Positions 51,174-63,513 of a stretch of 64,000 nucleotides of DNA are shown in pieces. Position 1 is the first letter of the stretch, and the number at the start of each line of letters is the position of its first letter. This DNA comes from Omphalotus guepiniiformis. Lineage: Eukaryota; Basidiomycota; Agaricomycetes; Agaricales; Omphalotaceae. The position numbers were made by a program, and so were the translations under genes. Below the pieces are notes generated by a model. That model worked only from the letters and a program-made list of their open reading frames with translations. It was not told the DNA's origin and ran no database searches. The stretch spans positions 1,364,001-1,428,000 of the forward strand of contig JAQOOI010000079.1 in NCBI GenBank assembly GCA_028554645.1, read 5' to 3'.

Positions 51174-52555
51174 CTACCCAGACGCAGTCCCGCCGCACGT
51201 TATTCCAGCACTACTGGGAACAGAAGAGCACAAAATCTTGGCTGAGCCAGACGGCGGGTTCACATTGAAATTACTAAATGTGATGCCGCAAGTACCGTCG
51301 GCTGGACAGTCGAGATTGGCTACGACAGGAGCTTCCTTGCTATCACTAAAAACAAGAACGCGAGTGAGCAGTCATTTAGGATAATGGCACAAGCCAAGAA
51401 CAAAAGCACAGAATACTTACGTAGTACCATGGAAATTTGTGAACTTCACATTTGTGATCTTGTGCGAGCTAGCAACGCATGAACCGCTCGCTGCATTGTA
51501 GCACACTTGAATTTGCGCGGCGTAGTCGCACCCATTCACTGTCACGTCATCAAAAGTCACATTTGAGACGGTGGCTACACCGTGTCCAGAAGATCCGTCG
51601 TAGAGTTTGATACCTACAGCTTTGGCAGAATTGATCATATTGGCTCCGGAAACGTATACGTTTTGTACCTGTAGCACATACTGTAAGACAAGTCTCCGTG
51701 TGGATGTAACATATCACTCACGACATCGTTGTTTGAAGAAGCTAGACTACCAACAGAGAGCCCATGGGAGCCACTGCAGGTAATATTCGTCACTGTCACG
51801 AAATTCGCACCAGCCTTGAAGGCAACACAGTCGTCTTGGTTGTCGACAACAGTGTTAGTGATGGTGACATAGGTGGATGTGCCAACGTCAAACCCATCAG
51901 TATTCTTTGGGGTAACGGTGCTCGTGGCAATGGCTTGCATAGTAAGTCCGCTGTACAGAATCCTCGTAGCCCCGCCGGTGACCGACTGGAAGACATTAGG
52001 CGCGTTTCTAATCAACAGGTTTTCGATCGTAATGTCGGAACCCCCATCAATGTACATCAATGTCGGACGTTTATATGAGCTGTTTGAGTTGAATTCTGTC
52101 AGGCAAAACTGAGACAAAAGCATTACTGGATTGAGAGGGCAGAACTCACCAGTCCAATACGGGACGCCGTTACCATCAACAAGGCCTGTTCCAGTTACAG
52201 AGTGAATGGTCGCTTTTGCAACATCTTGGAGCAGAATAATAGCCTTGACTCCCTCCCAAGCATCAAGGTCGTCAGTCAATTTCAATGTCCCCTCGATCTG
52301 CAATTCACATCCTTTGCAACCAGTGAACTCGAGGGTCGATCCCAGTTGGTAGGTGATACCAGCAGGTATAACGATAATTCCACCGTTACCACATTGCTGA
52401 ATCGCAGCAGCAATGGCAGGAACGTCGTCTTCACCAGCCTTCTGATGCGAGGTCGGAGTACATGTTGCACGCTTCTCCAATGTTGCGCTGAGAGTAAGCG
52501 TTGGAAAAATGAGAGAGATGAGCAATATCAGGAAGGTAGGACAGAAGTTGACCAT
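51174..52555 (-). CDS. Exo-polygalacturonase, GH28
   Basis: A secreted enzyme that trims galacturonic acid from pectin chain ends. The start at 52555 gives a signal peptide (MVNFCPTFLILLISLIFPT) followed by LEKR, a possible Kex2-type site. An intron at about 52090-52149 joins DGNGVPYWT to EFNSNSSYKRP. GH28 residues are seen in NTDGFDVG, NQDDCVAFKAG and GSHGLSVGSL, the last being typical of exo-acting members. The position of the usual RIK motif reads VGIKLYDG, so the Arg is absent. The last exon (51174-51335) ends in a Cys-containing domain (DCPADGTCGITF). Several Asn-X-Ser/Thr sites fit secretion. The pectinesterase gene is divergent across 790 bases. Confidence 0.88.
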
Positions 52556-53345
52556 TTTCAACAGAGGGAGATGATGAAAGAATACGCCAGCCAGGATCTG
52601 GAAGCGATATTGTGACGAGGGTAGCAGTATAAGTAGTGCACGTAGACTCTTCATACGAAGAACCATGATGAAAGCAGGTGAAATTTACTGTTGTCGGGCC
52701 ACAGGGAGCCGCGTTCAAGTTCACAACCGAGAATATGGCGAGCCTTTTCCATCGTACAGTGCCATCAGACCTTGCAATTTGACCCACCCCGTCTGCTATT
52801 AGGTAGGTTACGCAGTCTTCCAGGAGCTCATCACCGTATTCTTTCGGGACGCGATTAGGTCTACAAGTCTTCAACACAGTTTATGCCTGCGTAGCTTGTG
52901 AATCCTCAGATAAAGAAAGAAGAGAAAACAAGAATGACTCACATACATGAACGTTCAAATCAAAAGACAAGAGCAACTTCAAGCGGTTTAGCACGGACCG
53001 TGCCTAATCGGGTGATCAAGCGCGTGAGAGTCAACGACGTTCTCTCTTTCCTCGGACACTGTTGTTAATTACTTCAATTAACAACGGCGGCCCGATTCAT
53101 ACAGCTCATGGCTTATACTCACATTGCATGAAAACCAGATGAAAACCCGGTTCAGGAGCGTTGCTATGAGTTCCATGCGGACCCAGATGACCTGAACATC
53201 CAAATCTTAAACTTTCCGAAATTTGTGCGCCCGCCAAGCGTCAATAGAATGTTCAGTTTCATGCGCTTTTTTCCCTTCATAAAATCATACAAATTTCAAC
53301 AGGAATGTCCCCTTACCTGACCTCAGGCTCGGAGGAAAAATCACC
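52556..53345. other. Shared divergent promoter of the two pectinase genes
   Basis: The only space between the polygalacturonase (minus) and pectinesterase (plus) start codons. It includes a perfect inverted repeat at 53061-53085. A minus open frame at 52556-52877 has no motif and is probably 5' UTR or promoter. Confidence 0.6.
53061..53085. promoter_or_regulatory. Perfect inverted repeat in the pectinase promoter
   Basis: GTTGTTAATT and AATTAACAAC are perfect 10-base inverted arms around ACTTC. The site lies about 506 bases from the polygalacturonase ATG and 261 from the pectinesterase ATG. A dimeric-regulator binding site is inferred only. Confidence 0.4.
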
Positions 53346-54535
53346 ATGATGTACTGGGCTTTAATCGCGTTTCTGCAGTTGTCCATTCCGTTCGTGTACA
53401 GTTTGACTTCCCCTCCATCAGGTGCGCTTGTTGTTCGTCAGTCTGGTACTCAATCTGGTGAATACAGGTAAGGACAAACTCATGAATGTGATTCACCATT
53501 CTCTTACTTTTTGTCGTAGCACCGTGAGCGCCGCTGTCGCTGCTCTCAAGGGTAGCTCTGCCACCATTTTCATTTACCCCGGAACGTACAACGAGCAAGT
53601 GGTCATCAACTTCTCAGGGAACCTCACCGTTTATGGGTATTCCACTGAGTCAACACCGTTTTCTACTAGAACACATCCCAGTCAACTCATTTTCACTTTA
53701 TCTCTAGCTCATCTTCATACCACAACAACCAAGTGACAATCACCGACAACTTGAATGCTCAGGATAACGGTGGAAACGACGCATGTGCTACTGTACGCGC
53801 ACTAAGCAGCCACTTCAAGATGTACAACGTCAATATCAAGAACACATACGGATCTGGAAAGCAAGCTACTGCTCTCTCCGCTCGAGGATCTTACCAAGGA
53901 TTCTACGGCTGTTCCATCACTGGATATCAGGTACTTATGCATCCTCCTTCGACCGCCTTGTGTTCAGATGACTCAAGAGCATTCACTTTTCTGAAGGACA
54001 CTCTTCTTGCTGACAGCGGTGGATACCAATACTACAGTAACTGCTACATCGAAGGAGCAGTGGACTATATATACGGCTCAGCTTCTGCTTGGTTCGGAGA
54101 GTGTACTCTCTCCTCTGTCGGGGGTGGTGCTATCACTGCTAATTCCAGAGAAACTGATGATTCGACCTACTACGTTATCGATTCCTCTACGATAACAAGT
54201 GGCACTAGTACAGACCTTACACAGAAAGTGTATCTCGGTCGTCCGTGGAGGGTTTTAGCTAGAGTTGTTTTCCAAAACTCTAAGCTCCCCGATTTGATCA
54301 ATCCGAAGGGATGGACGACTCTCGCAGCAAACGCTACGCCGTATGTCACTGTTTGTGGGGAGTCGAATAATCGTTCTTATTGTTGAACATTTTTAGGATC
54401 TTCGAAGAAATCAATAACACTGGAGCAGGAGCGGATACTTCTCAACGAGTGATGGAGACTTCACTCAAGTCTGCCATAACACATCAACAGGTGCTTGGCT
54501 CAAACTACGAGTCGTGGATTGACACTAGCTACTAG
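53346..54535 (+). CDS. Pectinesterase (pectin methylesterase), CE8
   Basis: Removes methyl esters from pectin, opening it to polygalacturonases. The start at 53346 gives a signal peptide (MMYWALIAFLQLSIPFVYS). Beta-helix blocks follow: ATIFIYPGTYNEQVVI, then, after an intron at about 53641-53706, VTITDN and ATALSARGSYQGFYGC. Catalytic residues are in GYQDTLLAD (Asp, rebuilt across an intron at about 53931-53996), GAVDYIYGSASAWF (Asp) and YLGRPWR (Arg). The protein ends SNYESWIDTSY. Four to five short introns and no disruption. Together with the divergent GH28 gene it forms a small pectin-degradation unit. Confidence 0.9.
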
Positions 54536-54664
54536 GAATGTATTTGTTTTTGGAATGAATTATGAGCTTAACGGCTCATGAGGCTGTATCTCACATACTA
54601 TCGTCTCTCAAGTACACAAAGATATAGGGTATACATAATCTCGTGCGCGAACATTGAATACACC

Positions 54665-57600
54665 TCAATTCTCCTCATCCTCCTCCGCAACATCAGTCAT
54701 CGACGATGCCCCACCACTCAACCCCATACTCATATTCATAATCTCAACAGCGTCTATATCCCTCTCTAAGTCCAGCGATTCCTCGCCTTCGCCTTCACAT
54801 GCTAAATCCTCGCTCAACCCAGCATTATCCAATTTTCCCCTCAACCGCCTCACCTCTGATCGCAACCTCTCCAGCTCATCATCCCGCCTCTCAACTCTAC
54901 CTCTCAACACCCTTATATACTCATTCCCACATATCAGCAACTGAAGCTTGCTTACACCCTTATTTGGTCCCTCTCCACCTGCTTTAGGTGGACCCCGCGG
55001 AGGGAGAGCGCCCGGAAGCATACTCGCTTTCGCGACAGCTATAAACCCGACACCAGAACCATCCTCTGTGAATTTTTCGTCTGTCGGAAGGGGAATAGGC
55101 GGAAGAAGACCACGTAGGTCATCAAAGGTTGTCTTTAGTGAGTCACGCCGCTTCTGTTCGGCGGCTTTATGTGATGTTTTACGCTCTTTCAAGGGAACAA
55201 CGGGAGCGGGGACCGATGGTGTAGAAGATGATATAAGAGGGCTCATAGGTACACTTTGTGTTGCGCTGCCCGCTGTAATTCATATATAAATTGAAAGATC
55301 AAACGCAGTAAGAAAGATGAGATTCACCTGGAAGCAAAGTTTTCAGAGTCGCAGAAGCAGCCGCTTTCCTCCCAGACCGTCTGGTAGTTGCAGAGCCTGT
55401 TTCCTTTGTTTTTCCAGCAGGCTTGCCTATTCCAGCCGAATTTGCGTCAGAAGTAGCATTGCTTGACCCCGCTACTGGCTCAGGTGGTGGTGGCGGCGGA
55501 GGTAGGTTCATCCCAGAACCATCAAAGCGATCAGATTCAGATGGCCTGCCGCTCAAAGCCTGAGATAAACCATTTCTCGACCCTAGCCCTAAGTTCATGA
55601 TGATCGCAGGAGTAACGGGCATTAAATGTGGCAGTGGTGCATTCGAATTCGAGCCAATAACTGATGTTGTTCCCATCTGGTTCGAGGAGACCGAAGTACT
55701 GGAGGCAGGATTGGCAGGCGGAGGCATCGAAAGATCCACAGGAGAAGGCGAGTCTCCAATAATCCCTGCGCCAAACCCATCCGAACCTGGGACACCGCTG
55801 ATGCCCATTCCGGTGTTATGGCTCGTTGTCCCTAAAGGACTCGAAACCATCGGACTCGACATTGAGCCAATCCCGCTTTCCCTCCGTCCCTTTGACGAGC
55901 TACCTGTACCCCGAAGGAGCGGCGTAGAATTTGTTGACCGTGACCCAGAGCTTGGAGCACCAGATCTGGACGGTCTTTTATTAACAGTGTTGTTCGAGTT
56001 GGAGCTGACGATTGGTCTCGTAGCGGGGCTCTGAGATATCGACTGTTGCCTCTTTCTCGCTCCGCCATTACTGGAAATGTCACCGCTTGGGGATGCCGTA
56101 CGTTTAGTCCCTGCGCCTTGAGATTGGGTATGATGGTGGTGAGGACCTTGTTGAAGATGATGGTGGTGATAAGCCTGCACACGACCTCCATTGCCTCCCA
56201 TACCCATCTCGGCACCGAGCCAGGGACTTGTCAGAGGCGAGATGTCAAAGTCTAAATCTGAGGGAAGTGGCGAACAAGGTTCCGAACCCATATTTAGCGG
56301 ATTACCAAAGGCAATATGGGCAGGTGCTGAAGATGTGCCACGATGCGCGAGATAGCGATCATTGGAGCGAGCATGATGGTTAGAGTGGTTAGCGTGTGCA
56401 GGTGCGTTTGATTGAGAACCTCCAAAGTGGGTTGACAGTGGTGTGAGGGGTGCAAGGCCATCAAGGTCAATCACACCCATACCGGAATTGTGAGGAGGGA
56501 AAGCAGGTGTATGCGTTACAGAATGGGGATGTGACTGCGAATGTGAGTGATGGCGGTCTGGATGGGATGAAGGATGAGAAGAAGACATAGAGGAGGATCC
56601 GGGCATGTCTAAATCGTTGTAGCTGAGAATCATGGGGGAGACGAAATCGACGGGGATGGGATGGGATGTCGCGCGTAGCTCAGCAGAAGAGCCAGGTGTG
56701 GGTAGAGAATGATATTGATTCGGCCTTTGTTGCTGTTCTTGCTGGTGGACGTCTAAAGAAGAGCTTGCAGTGTCTGAACTCGACTGGTTGTTTGTGCTAG
56801 ACCTGGCCGTGCCAACGATTCCCGCTCCGCCATTGATGAGTGCCATCTGTAAGAAGTCGTGTCAGACACAAGACACACGAGTGAATTATATTAATGAACC
56901 GATTGATAGATAATCCAACGGGGAAATATGGCCAGAAAAAAAAGAGTCACGCACCTGTTGTTGAAAGATCTGATTCTGCAGCTGCTGTAATTGTTGCAAC
57001 TGCGCGAGCTTGAATTGCTCGAGCATGATCTGCTGGCTGAGTTGCCCTTGACCCTCAGCGATTGAGGCTCCAGTTGTGCCAGGGGAAGGAGTAGAACCCG
57101 ACAAAGTTCCGCCTAGCCCACCATTCGCACTGAGATTCTGCAAGGCAGTCATCACGCCACCCATACCCATGCTTCCCATGTTGCTGATACCTGGGCTGCC
57201 TTCGGTGGTAGTCATGCCATTTAAAAACTCCATATTTCCGGTCGGCGACATCTGGGATGGGGAGAACATTGGCATTGACATCGAACCCAAGTTTCCTAGA
57301 CCAAAAACGCCCGTTCCCGCGAGGCTGGGATTTTGGGAATTGTTGCTTCCAGGATTCGGTTCGGTTCCACCACTTTCACTGTTACCTTTACAATCTGATA
57401 CACCCCCTTCATGTATACGGTTCATGTTATCTTCGCTCCCAGTACCATTCTCACTAGAGCTTCCACTGTGAATCGTATCTCGAGGGGATTGCTTCCTGTC
57501 CTGAGGCCGAGTCGGACTGTGATCTCTCCGGTTGTCGACCTCTCCAAATTCAACGTCCATGGAGTCAAAATTGCTGGAGTTTGTCTTTGGATGATCGTCT

Positions 57601-57773
57601 TGATGGTCGATGGGAAAGAATGACGAAAGGAAGTCGGATCCTTCCGTGCCTGTTATTGAATTAGTGGAATTCACACTGATATTGTTCATATTCGGGTCGA
57701 ACAGGTGATGGTCGAGGTCGTTATGGGGTTGAGAATGCATTTCTCGAATTCCGACATCGCCAAAGCTGTCCAT
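54665..57773 (-). CDS. bHLH transcription factor with a large disordered N-terminal part
   Basis: ATG 57773 begins MDSFGDVGIREMHSQ. Exon 1 ends in a Gln/Leu-rich helix (LAQLQQLQQLQNQIFQQQ), probably a coiled coil or activation region. Exon 2 (from about 56846) is about 500 residues rich in Ser, Gly, Pro and His, with a poly-Pro run (PPPPPPPEP) and a His/Gln tract. Exon 3 carries the basic helix HKAAEQKRRDSLKTTFDDL, with the His/Glu/Arg pattern of CACGTG-type E-box binders, then about 45 residues of loop and helix 2 (SKLQLLICGNEYIRVLRGRV). This extends into a leucine-zipper-like helix (DELERLRSEVRRLRGKL). The tail is acidic. Target genes are unknown. Confidence 0.85.
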
Positions 57774-58642
57774 CTCCTTCAGAATTGAAGAAGAGAGCTA
57801 GAAAGAGAGCTAAAGAGACTTGTCCTGTTTCGGGTATTGTCCAAAGTAACACCAGGAGATATATGAGAGGAAAAGTGGGAGAATGTAATGTTTAAGCAGG
57901 AAGAATTGTGGATCTAGAGGAGAAGTGGTAAGAGGACGTAAACAGGAGAAGTAAGAAGATATAAAAGCGATGAAATTTGATGACTCCTTTTCCTTTCTAA
58001 CTTGCAAGTTCAGAGGTGGGAAAAGACGGTCAGCCAGGATATCGGACCGGTACTTAAGTATGTACCTACAGATTGATATCCCTGATCTGTATATACTGTA
58101 TGCATATACAGTGCATATATACGGTATATAATGCTACAAAAGAGTTTTGAGAAGCCCAACCAGAGCTCTGCAGCCAGCATGAGCACACAGAGAATAAAGC
58201 CTCAAGAGGTTTCTACGAAAGCATTGAACATAATATGATCCGAGCTAGACGACGTATATAGTACTCTTCTAATATTTCAATGTTTTATCTTTTTCCTGAA
58301 TGTGCTCAAGGAAACCATGACTTGTTCTATACATTAGACCATCATAGATTGAAGGATCCCACTGGCACCGATGCGTATGCGTGAACATATCTTTCGAAAT
58401 CCAAACGTAACTAGTGCCGTGAGTTCATTGAAGGAAGGTCTCACAGAAATTATCATTGTTCCTGAGCTATGTAAGTAAGTATTGTATGAATAAGACAGTG
58501 CCATCTCCATTGGAAACGGGACCCAGGCAGCGAACCTACCTCGATTCGACATCACGTTCCTCATCCACCACGGTCAAGAGCTGGTCCATCAGGTTTCCAT
58601 TAGGTGAATTAGACCGAGCCGACCGACCATTGCACAAAGATC
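57774..58642. other. Divergent region between bHLH factor and PPCS
   Basis: Promoters of both genes. Near 58090-58135 the sequence is A/T-rich with overlapping inverted repeats (ACTGTA at 58095 pairs with TACAGT at 58107). No gene seen. Confidence 0.5.
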
Positions 58643-60035
58643 ATGTCTACGACGGAGCCAATATCATTCTCTGCAGACTCTTATTTCGCCACGCAACCCC
58701 CACCACCGACGCTAGAGGAAGACATTACCGGTGTGAGGCATTTCGTCGCTCGACAGGCAGAACAGGGTAGAAATGTTGTTTTGGTCACTGTGAGTTTCGT
58801 TTTGGTCCGTTTTCGTTTCCCGCAAGACAGAGAGGGTCTCATTGCAATGCATAATTGATAGAGTGGTGGAACGACTGTACCATTGGAGCTCAACGTGTGA
58901 GAAAAGCCCGTTAATACGTTATCTGCCGCCCACTGAGCTCATCCATTTTTTCATCTAGTGTGCGATTCTTGGATAATTTCAGTGCAGGTGAGCAACTTGT
59001 CGATCGATGTCTTGTTGCTCATCTAGATTGAACTACTTTCTGTAGGAACTCGAGGTTCTACATCTGCAGAGTACTTCCTCAAAGCCGGATATGCAGTCAT
59101 CTTCATGCACAGACAATTCAGTCTACAACCCTTCAGCAGACATTATTCACATTCCACGAATCCCTTCCTCGATTTCCTCCAGATCGAGACAGTCCACAGT
59201 AATGATGATGAGGCGGGAAGTCCTCCGCAGATAGGCGTCACGGTCGACAAACGACAGCACTTGCTGGAAGTTTTGACCGCGTACAAGTCAGTTCAAGCTG
59301 AGGGAACTTTACACACACTCAGCTTTGTGACTGTGAACGACTATCTGTGGCTTCTGCGTGCTGTCAGTCAAGAGCTTTCTCTATTGCGGAGGAAAGCAAT
59401 GTATTACTTGGCTGCTGCAGTCAGCGACTTTTTCTTACCTCGGCAGAAGATGGTAAGTTTTGCCTTGACAAGTTCAGAGGCGTAACGGCATCTGATAAGT
59501 CTAGGTTTTTTTAGTCCGAACATAAGATTCAATCCGGGAAAGGAAGTCTGCATATAGAGATGGATCAAGTGCCAAAGATTATCAAGCCGATGGTAGATGA
59601 ATGGACAAGGGGAACTGGTTATATCGTCTCATTCAAGGTACTATTTGAATTTCATGTACTCTCTTGGCGTACCTTAAATTCTATCAGTTAGAAACGGATT
59701 CTACGCTGCTCATTCCCAAAGCACAAGTATCACTGGAGCGCTACGGCCACCAAGTAGTCATCGGAAACGACCTTCACCGGCGAAAGCTTGAAGTTGTCTT
59801 CGTTTCACGCAAACCATTACCGCCCTTACCTCCAGATGTGTCTGCGCAACCTGAAGATTCTGCCTCAGAAACACCAGAACCTATGACAAACGAATCCCGT
59901 AAAAACATGCACCCTTATTTCGTAGAGAACTGGTTGCGGATCGATGGTGCGGACAAGAATAAGGAGATCGAAGAAGATATTGTTTCAGAGCTCGTTAGAC
60001 GACACGAACTTTGGATCAAAGGTAGTGAAGCATAG
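58643..60035 (+). CDS. Phosphopantothenate-cysteine ligase (CoA synthesis)
   Basis: Joins cysteine to 4'-phosphopantothenate, the second step of CoA synthesis; the eukaryotic enzyme is a stand-alone protein. The start at 58643 reads MSTTEPISFSADSYFATQPPP. After an intron in the VLVT/SGGT block come [24 protein letters not shown] and STSAEYFLKAGYAVIFMHR, the nucleotide-binding region. LRRKAMYYLAAAVSDFFLP follows, then, after an intron, GSLHIEMDQVPKII. IVSFKLETDS and PKAQVSLERYGHQVVIGNDL, with the conserved NDL, close the active site. The protein ends at 60035 with LVRRHELWIKG. About six exons, all consistent. Confidence 0.93.
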
Positions 60036-60292
60036 TGGAAAATGAATGGAATAATATAAATGTGGATGTGATATGTATTTGTACTGAACCAACTCGTGCT
60101 GTAAACACTTTTACACCCAGTCTCAAGCCTATGTGAAGTACATAACTAACAATGTCACGCAGCTATAAACCTTCACAAAAACACGAGAATGAGAAGGGAA
60201 AGATGTGGTATCCAAATATGTAGTGTATAGCCGTTTTCTACTCTTGATCCAAATTGATTAAAACAGGACAAATGATAAATAAAAAACTGTCC

Positions 60293-63273
60293 TCAATCTA
60301 CACCTTCAGACCTCAGCCCACCAACCCGTGCCCAGAACATAACCTCCTTCAACCTTACCACCTCCTTCCAAGTTCTCTCTTCCCAAGTAGCATCTCCCAC
60401 ATATACCTCTTGATCCTCCTTAGACACCTGGGCCTCCTTCTCATCCTCCATCGCCTTTTGTACTGATTCGGTTTTACCGTTGATCACCGGCTCTTCTTCA
60501 TTCAACGAGACGACCGGATGCAAAACGGCTGAGTCGGTTTGACCTTCGGCTGACTTCTCCACATCGTTTTCGCCCTCAGTCTTGGCGGGCGCTTCAACCA
60601 CTTGCTCTCCATCCTCTGTCACCACCGCTGTAGGCGATGCGGGCTGAGTCGGCTCGGATTCTGGGGTTTTCTCAGAAGGTGACACTTCAGCTGTTGTTAC
60701 GTCGGCAGCTTCCGGAACAGGCTCAGAAGGCTCGTTCTCCGTGGATGGCTCTGTTGAAACAGAAGGGACAGCCTCTCCTTCATGTGACGCAGAAGGCGCT
60801 TCACTGGTAGCAGGTAAATCAGCCCCCTTCTCGGCTTCAACATTCTCCCCAGAGTTCTCCGCGGGGGCATCACCCTCGCCCGCTACCTCAGCATTCGGGT
60901 TTTCGTTGGATTCGACAGGAGCAGGTGTAGGCTCAGCCTCTGCAGAAGTAGACATACGTTTCGCGCCCCTTACTGGTCGTGGTGGAGCCTCTTTCACATC
61001 TTCAGTTGGCGCGTTAGCTGCTGTTTCTGCAGCTCCTACTGCAGACATAGGTCGTGGGCCCCGGGCGACAGCCCTTCGTGGAAGCGGGGGTGGCGTTCCT
61101 GTGACACCAGGAGCAGGGGACGCCGTTCGGGAGGTATTAACAGGCGTGGCTGGCCTTGATTCCGGAAGTGGGACGCGGGCAGGTGAATGCGGACGACCCA
61201 CTTCTGGAGGTTGTGCTGCCACTGGGGACTCTGCAATCGGCGACGAGTCCTCTGCAGGAGCGTTGTCAGCTTGCGTCGGCGTTGTCGCCCCATTCGTGTC
61301 TTGGCGTGTTGGACGACGTCCCTCGTTACGTTTAGGAAGTGGAGGAGGATTTGAAGGTTTCACTGGTGAGTGATGGGCAGTCTCGGCGGCGACATGAGCG
61401 GCTGCTGTTGATGCAGCTGCGATCCGAGGGTGAACAGGGGGAGGCGTAGGTGCCACAGGGAGTTTCTTCTCAGCAACTGGCGTAGACACAGGCGTGGATT
61501 GTTGTTTGGACATCGGCTGAGGCTGGATCTTTTTCTTGTCTTTGTCGCTTTCACTCCAGCTTGCTGCGCGCTCGCCCAACGCACTTGCCATGCCCCATAG
61601 CCCTCTACGCCTCGGAGGAACAGGTGGCTTGTCCCCAGCTGGAGCCGAGGACGCTGCTGGAGGTGGAAATAGACTAGGTATTTCCTCTTCCCAAACTTTC
61701 TCGACGATACTGGATCGTACAAATGCCCATAGCGAGCATGTTGCGCGGAGGCGAGTAAGACACCAACCGCTTGTGCACAAAGGATAGACGTTCGAGGATT
61801 GAGTACTGGATGGAGAAGGATGGTGTCCATGCGGGTGAGAAGGTGTCTGAGAAGGAGTGGAGATAGAAGTAGAACCAAATGGCGAAGCCGTGATAGGTAG
61901 AGAGGGTATAGATACTGAGGGTAAAGAGTTTGTAGTTGGCCCTGTCACTCGGAAAATGTAAACCTGAGGAGGGACACGTAGTTCAGGAATCGAAGGTCGA
62001 GACTTTGAGCGGGGTGGAGGGGAAGGCGGAGGTGAAGAATAGTTGAGCGGACGCTTGATAAATGTTGACCACGAGTTGCCGTTAGTCTGAGATAGAGTTG
62101 GATGCAATGGTGGACGACCATTAGAAACTTGTGACTCGATATTTGGAAACACCGGTATACCACACAAGGCACAGGAGATGCTGGAATTACCAATACTGAG
62201 ACCTGCTATGCTTGGTGCTGGATTCGAACTTTCCTGCAAAAGCACTGCAGAAGCAATAGGCTCAATCTGGAGCTGACCATTATGAATAGCCGCTAGAACA
62301 GAACGCCGTGATAACCAGTTGAGAGAAGGCGCCAGATCCAGTCGAATAGTCGGCTCCCTATAATCTGGTCAGAAACATAAGTAACAGTTGAAAACAGTAC
62401 TGACGAATCCTCGGTCAATAACCGCGTCAAAAACGGCAAAGGAAGTAGAGTTGAGATAGCAGGGATTTGCGGCGTAGATGAATGCAAAGAGCGGAGGTGG
62501 GCGACAAACAGCAGGAATTCTTGGTACGGTAAATGGGAGCTCAAGAGGCGAGTGGTTGGTGTCAACTGGCCAGAGTCTAGCCGTTCCACCCATTTTCCCT
62601 TTCCCATTCTAACCTGCATATCCTGCATCGTTCTCTCAGCCTCCTCCTTCTCAGTTTGAAGCCTCTGCATTTGCTGTTGCATCATCGTCACAGCTTCTTC
62701 TGCACCCTTCAACGCCTGCTCTGCCGTCCGGACTTTGTCTTCGCTGAGTGATCTCGCAAAGCGAGCCTCCGCTACCATAGTATTCGCCTGATCAAAAAGG
62801 GTCGCACTGAGATCATCCAGGTCCTTCTCTATCGCAGCGCGCGCACTCTCCGCCTGCCCACGTTGAGCTGCCTCCTCTGTGGCTTTTTCCATAAGCCGCG
62901 TCAGCTCAGCTGTAACTTGAGTCTTCTCCACCAAAAGGCCAGTATTCAAAGCAGCAAGGTGCTGGGTGCGCTCTAACTCCAGCTGCGAGATCTTGAGGGA
63001 AGAAGACCGAAGATTCGACGACGTTACGTGGAGGTCATCCTCCAGGTCGGAGACTCGGTCGTAAGAGTTCACAAGCTTCCCATTGAGCTGAGTGACCTGA
63101 GTGAAGAGGTCCTGGATCTGAGCCTTTAGAGATGCAATGACCATTGCCTGTGCGTCAGGATCGTTTCCAGTGGAGCCATTGAGATGAGGTTTGCCCGAAG
63201 GTGTTATTTCTTCACTGGCTGTTTTCGTGGAGGTTTCATTATCAGGAGGCTCATCCGGATGAGCTTGTGCCAT
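60293..63273 (-). CDS. Sec2-like Rab guanine nucleotide exchange factor
   Basis: Sec2/Rabin8 proteins activate the Rab Sec4 on secretory vesicles in polarised exocytosis. ATG 63273 begins MAQAHPDEPPDNETSTK. A long coiled coil (about residues 45-230) carries QIQDLFTQVTQLNGKLVNSYDRVSDLEDDL and ends LFDQANTMVAEAR, the Sec2-domain hallmark. A small intron (about 62354-62405) joins LLTEDS to EPTIRLDL. The middle holds a CxxC pair (SCALCGIPVFPN) and more cysteine pairs typical of the family's C-terminal domain. The last 400 residues are disordered, Pro/Ala/Glu-rich, with repeated SH3-type motifs (PPVPPRR, PPLPKR, PPLPRR, PPRPVR). The end WEERTWKEVVRLKEVMFWARVGGL is ordered. Confidence 0.85.
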
Positions 63274-63513
63274 ATATCAATGACAGGTAAATAGAGCAGA
63301 AAGGGTGTAACACAAAGGACAAGGTCGTAAGCAGTCGTAAATGGTGCGGTTAAGGCCCACAATTTGCCGCCGGCAATCTTTTTTTTGGCTGACGTCCGCG
63401 AAAACTTGCAGTAGTATTACTATCGAGACTATCGAGTATCTGATAGATAGTGGTTGTCTAAGATTGTGATAGATATATATTCTAGTTAATGTAACAGTTC
63501 TACTGGATCACCG

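Noticed and set aside
52431..52877. Minus-strand ORF of 148 codons overlapping the polygalacturonase start
   Set aside because: No motif and no splice link. It overlaps the signal-peptide exon in another frame and lies mostly in the shared promoter.
55597..56034. Plus-strand ORF of 145 codons
   Set aside because: Antisense shadow of the low-complexity bHLH exon.
58081..58135. A/T-rich inverted repeats in the bHLH/PPCS intergenic region
   Set aside because: Short palindromes are expected by chance in alternating TA/TG sequence; the arms are only 6 bases.
60741..61373. Plus-strand ORF of 210 codons
   Set aside because: It is antisense to the Pro/Ala/Glu-rich Sec2 tail; low-complexity GC-rich codons open the opposite frame.
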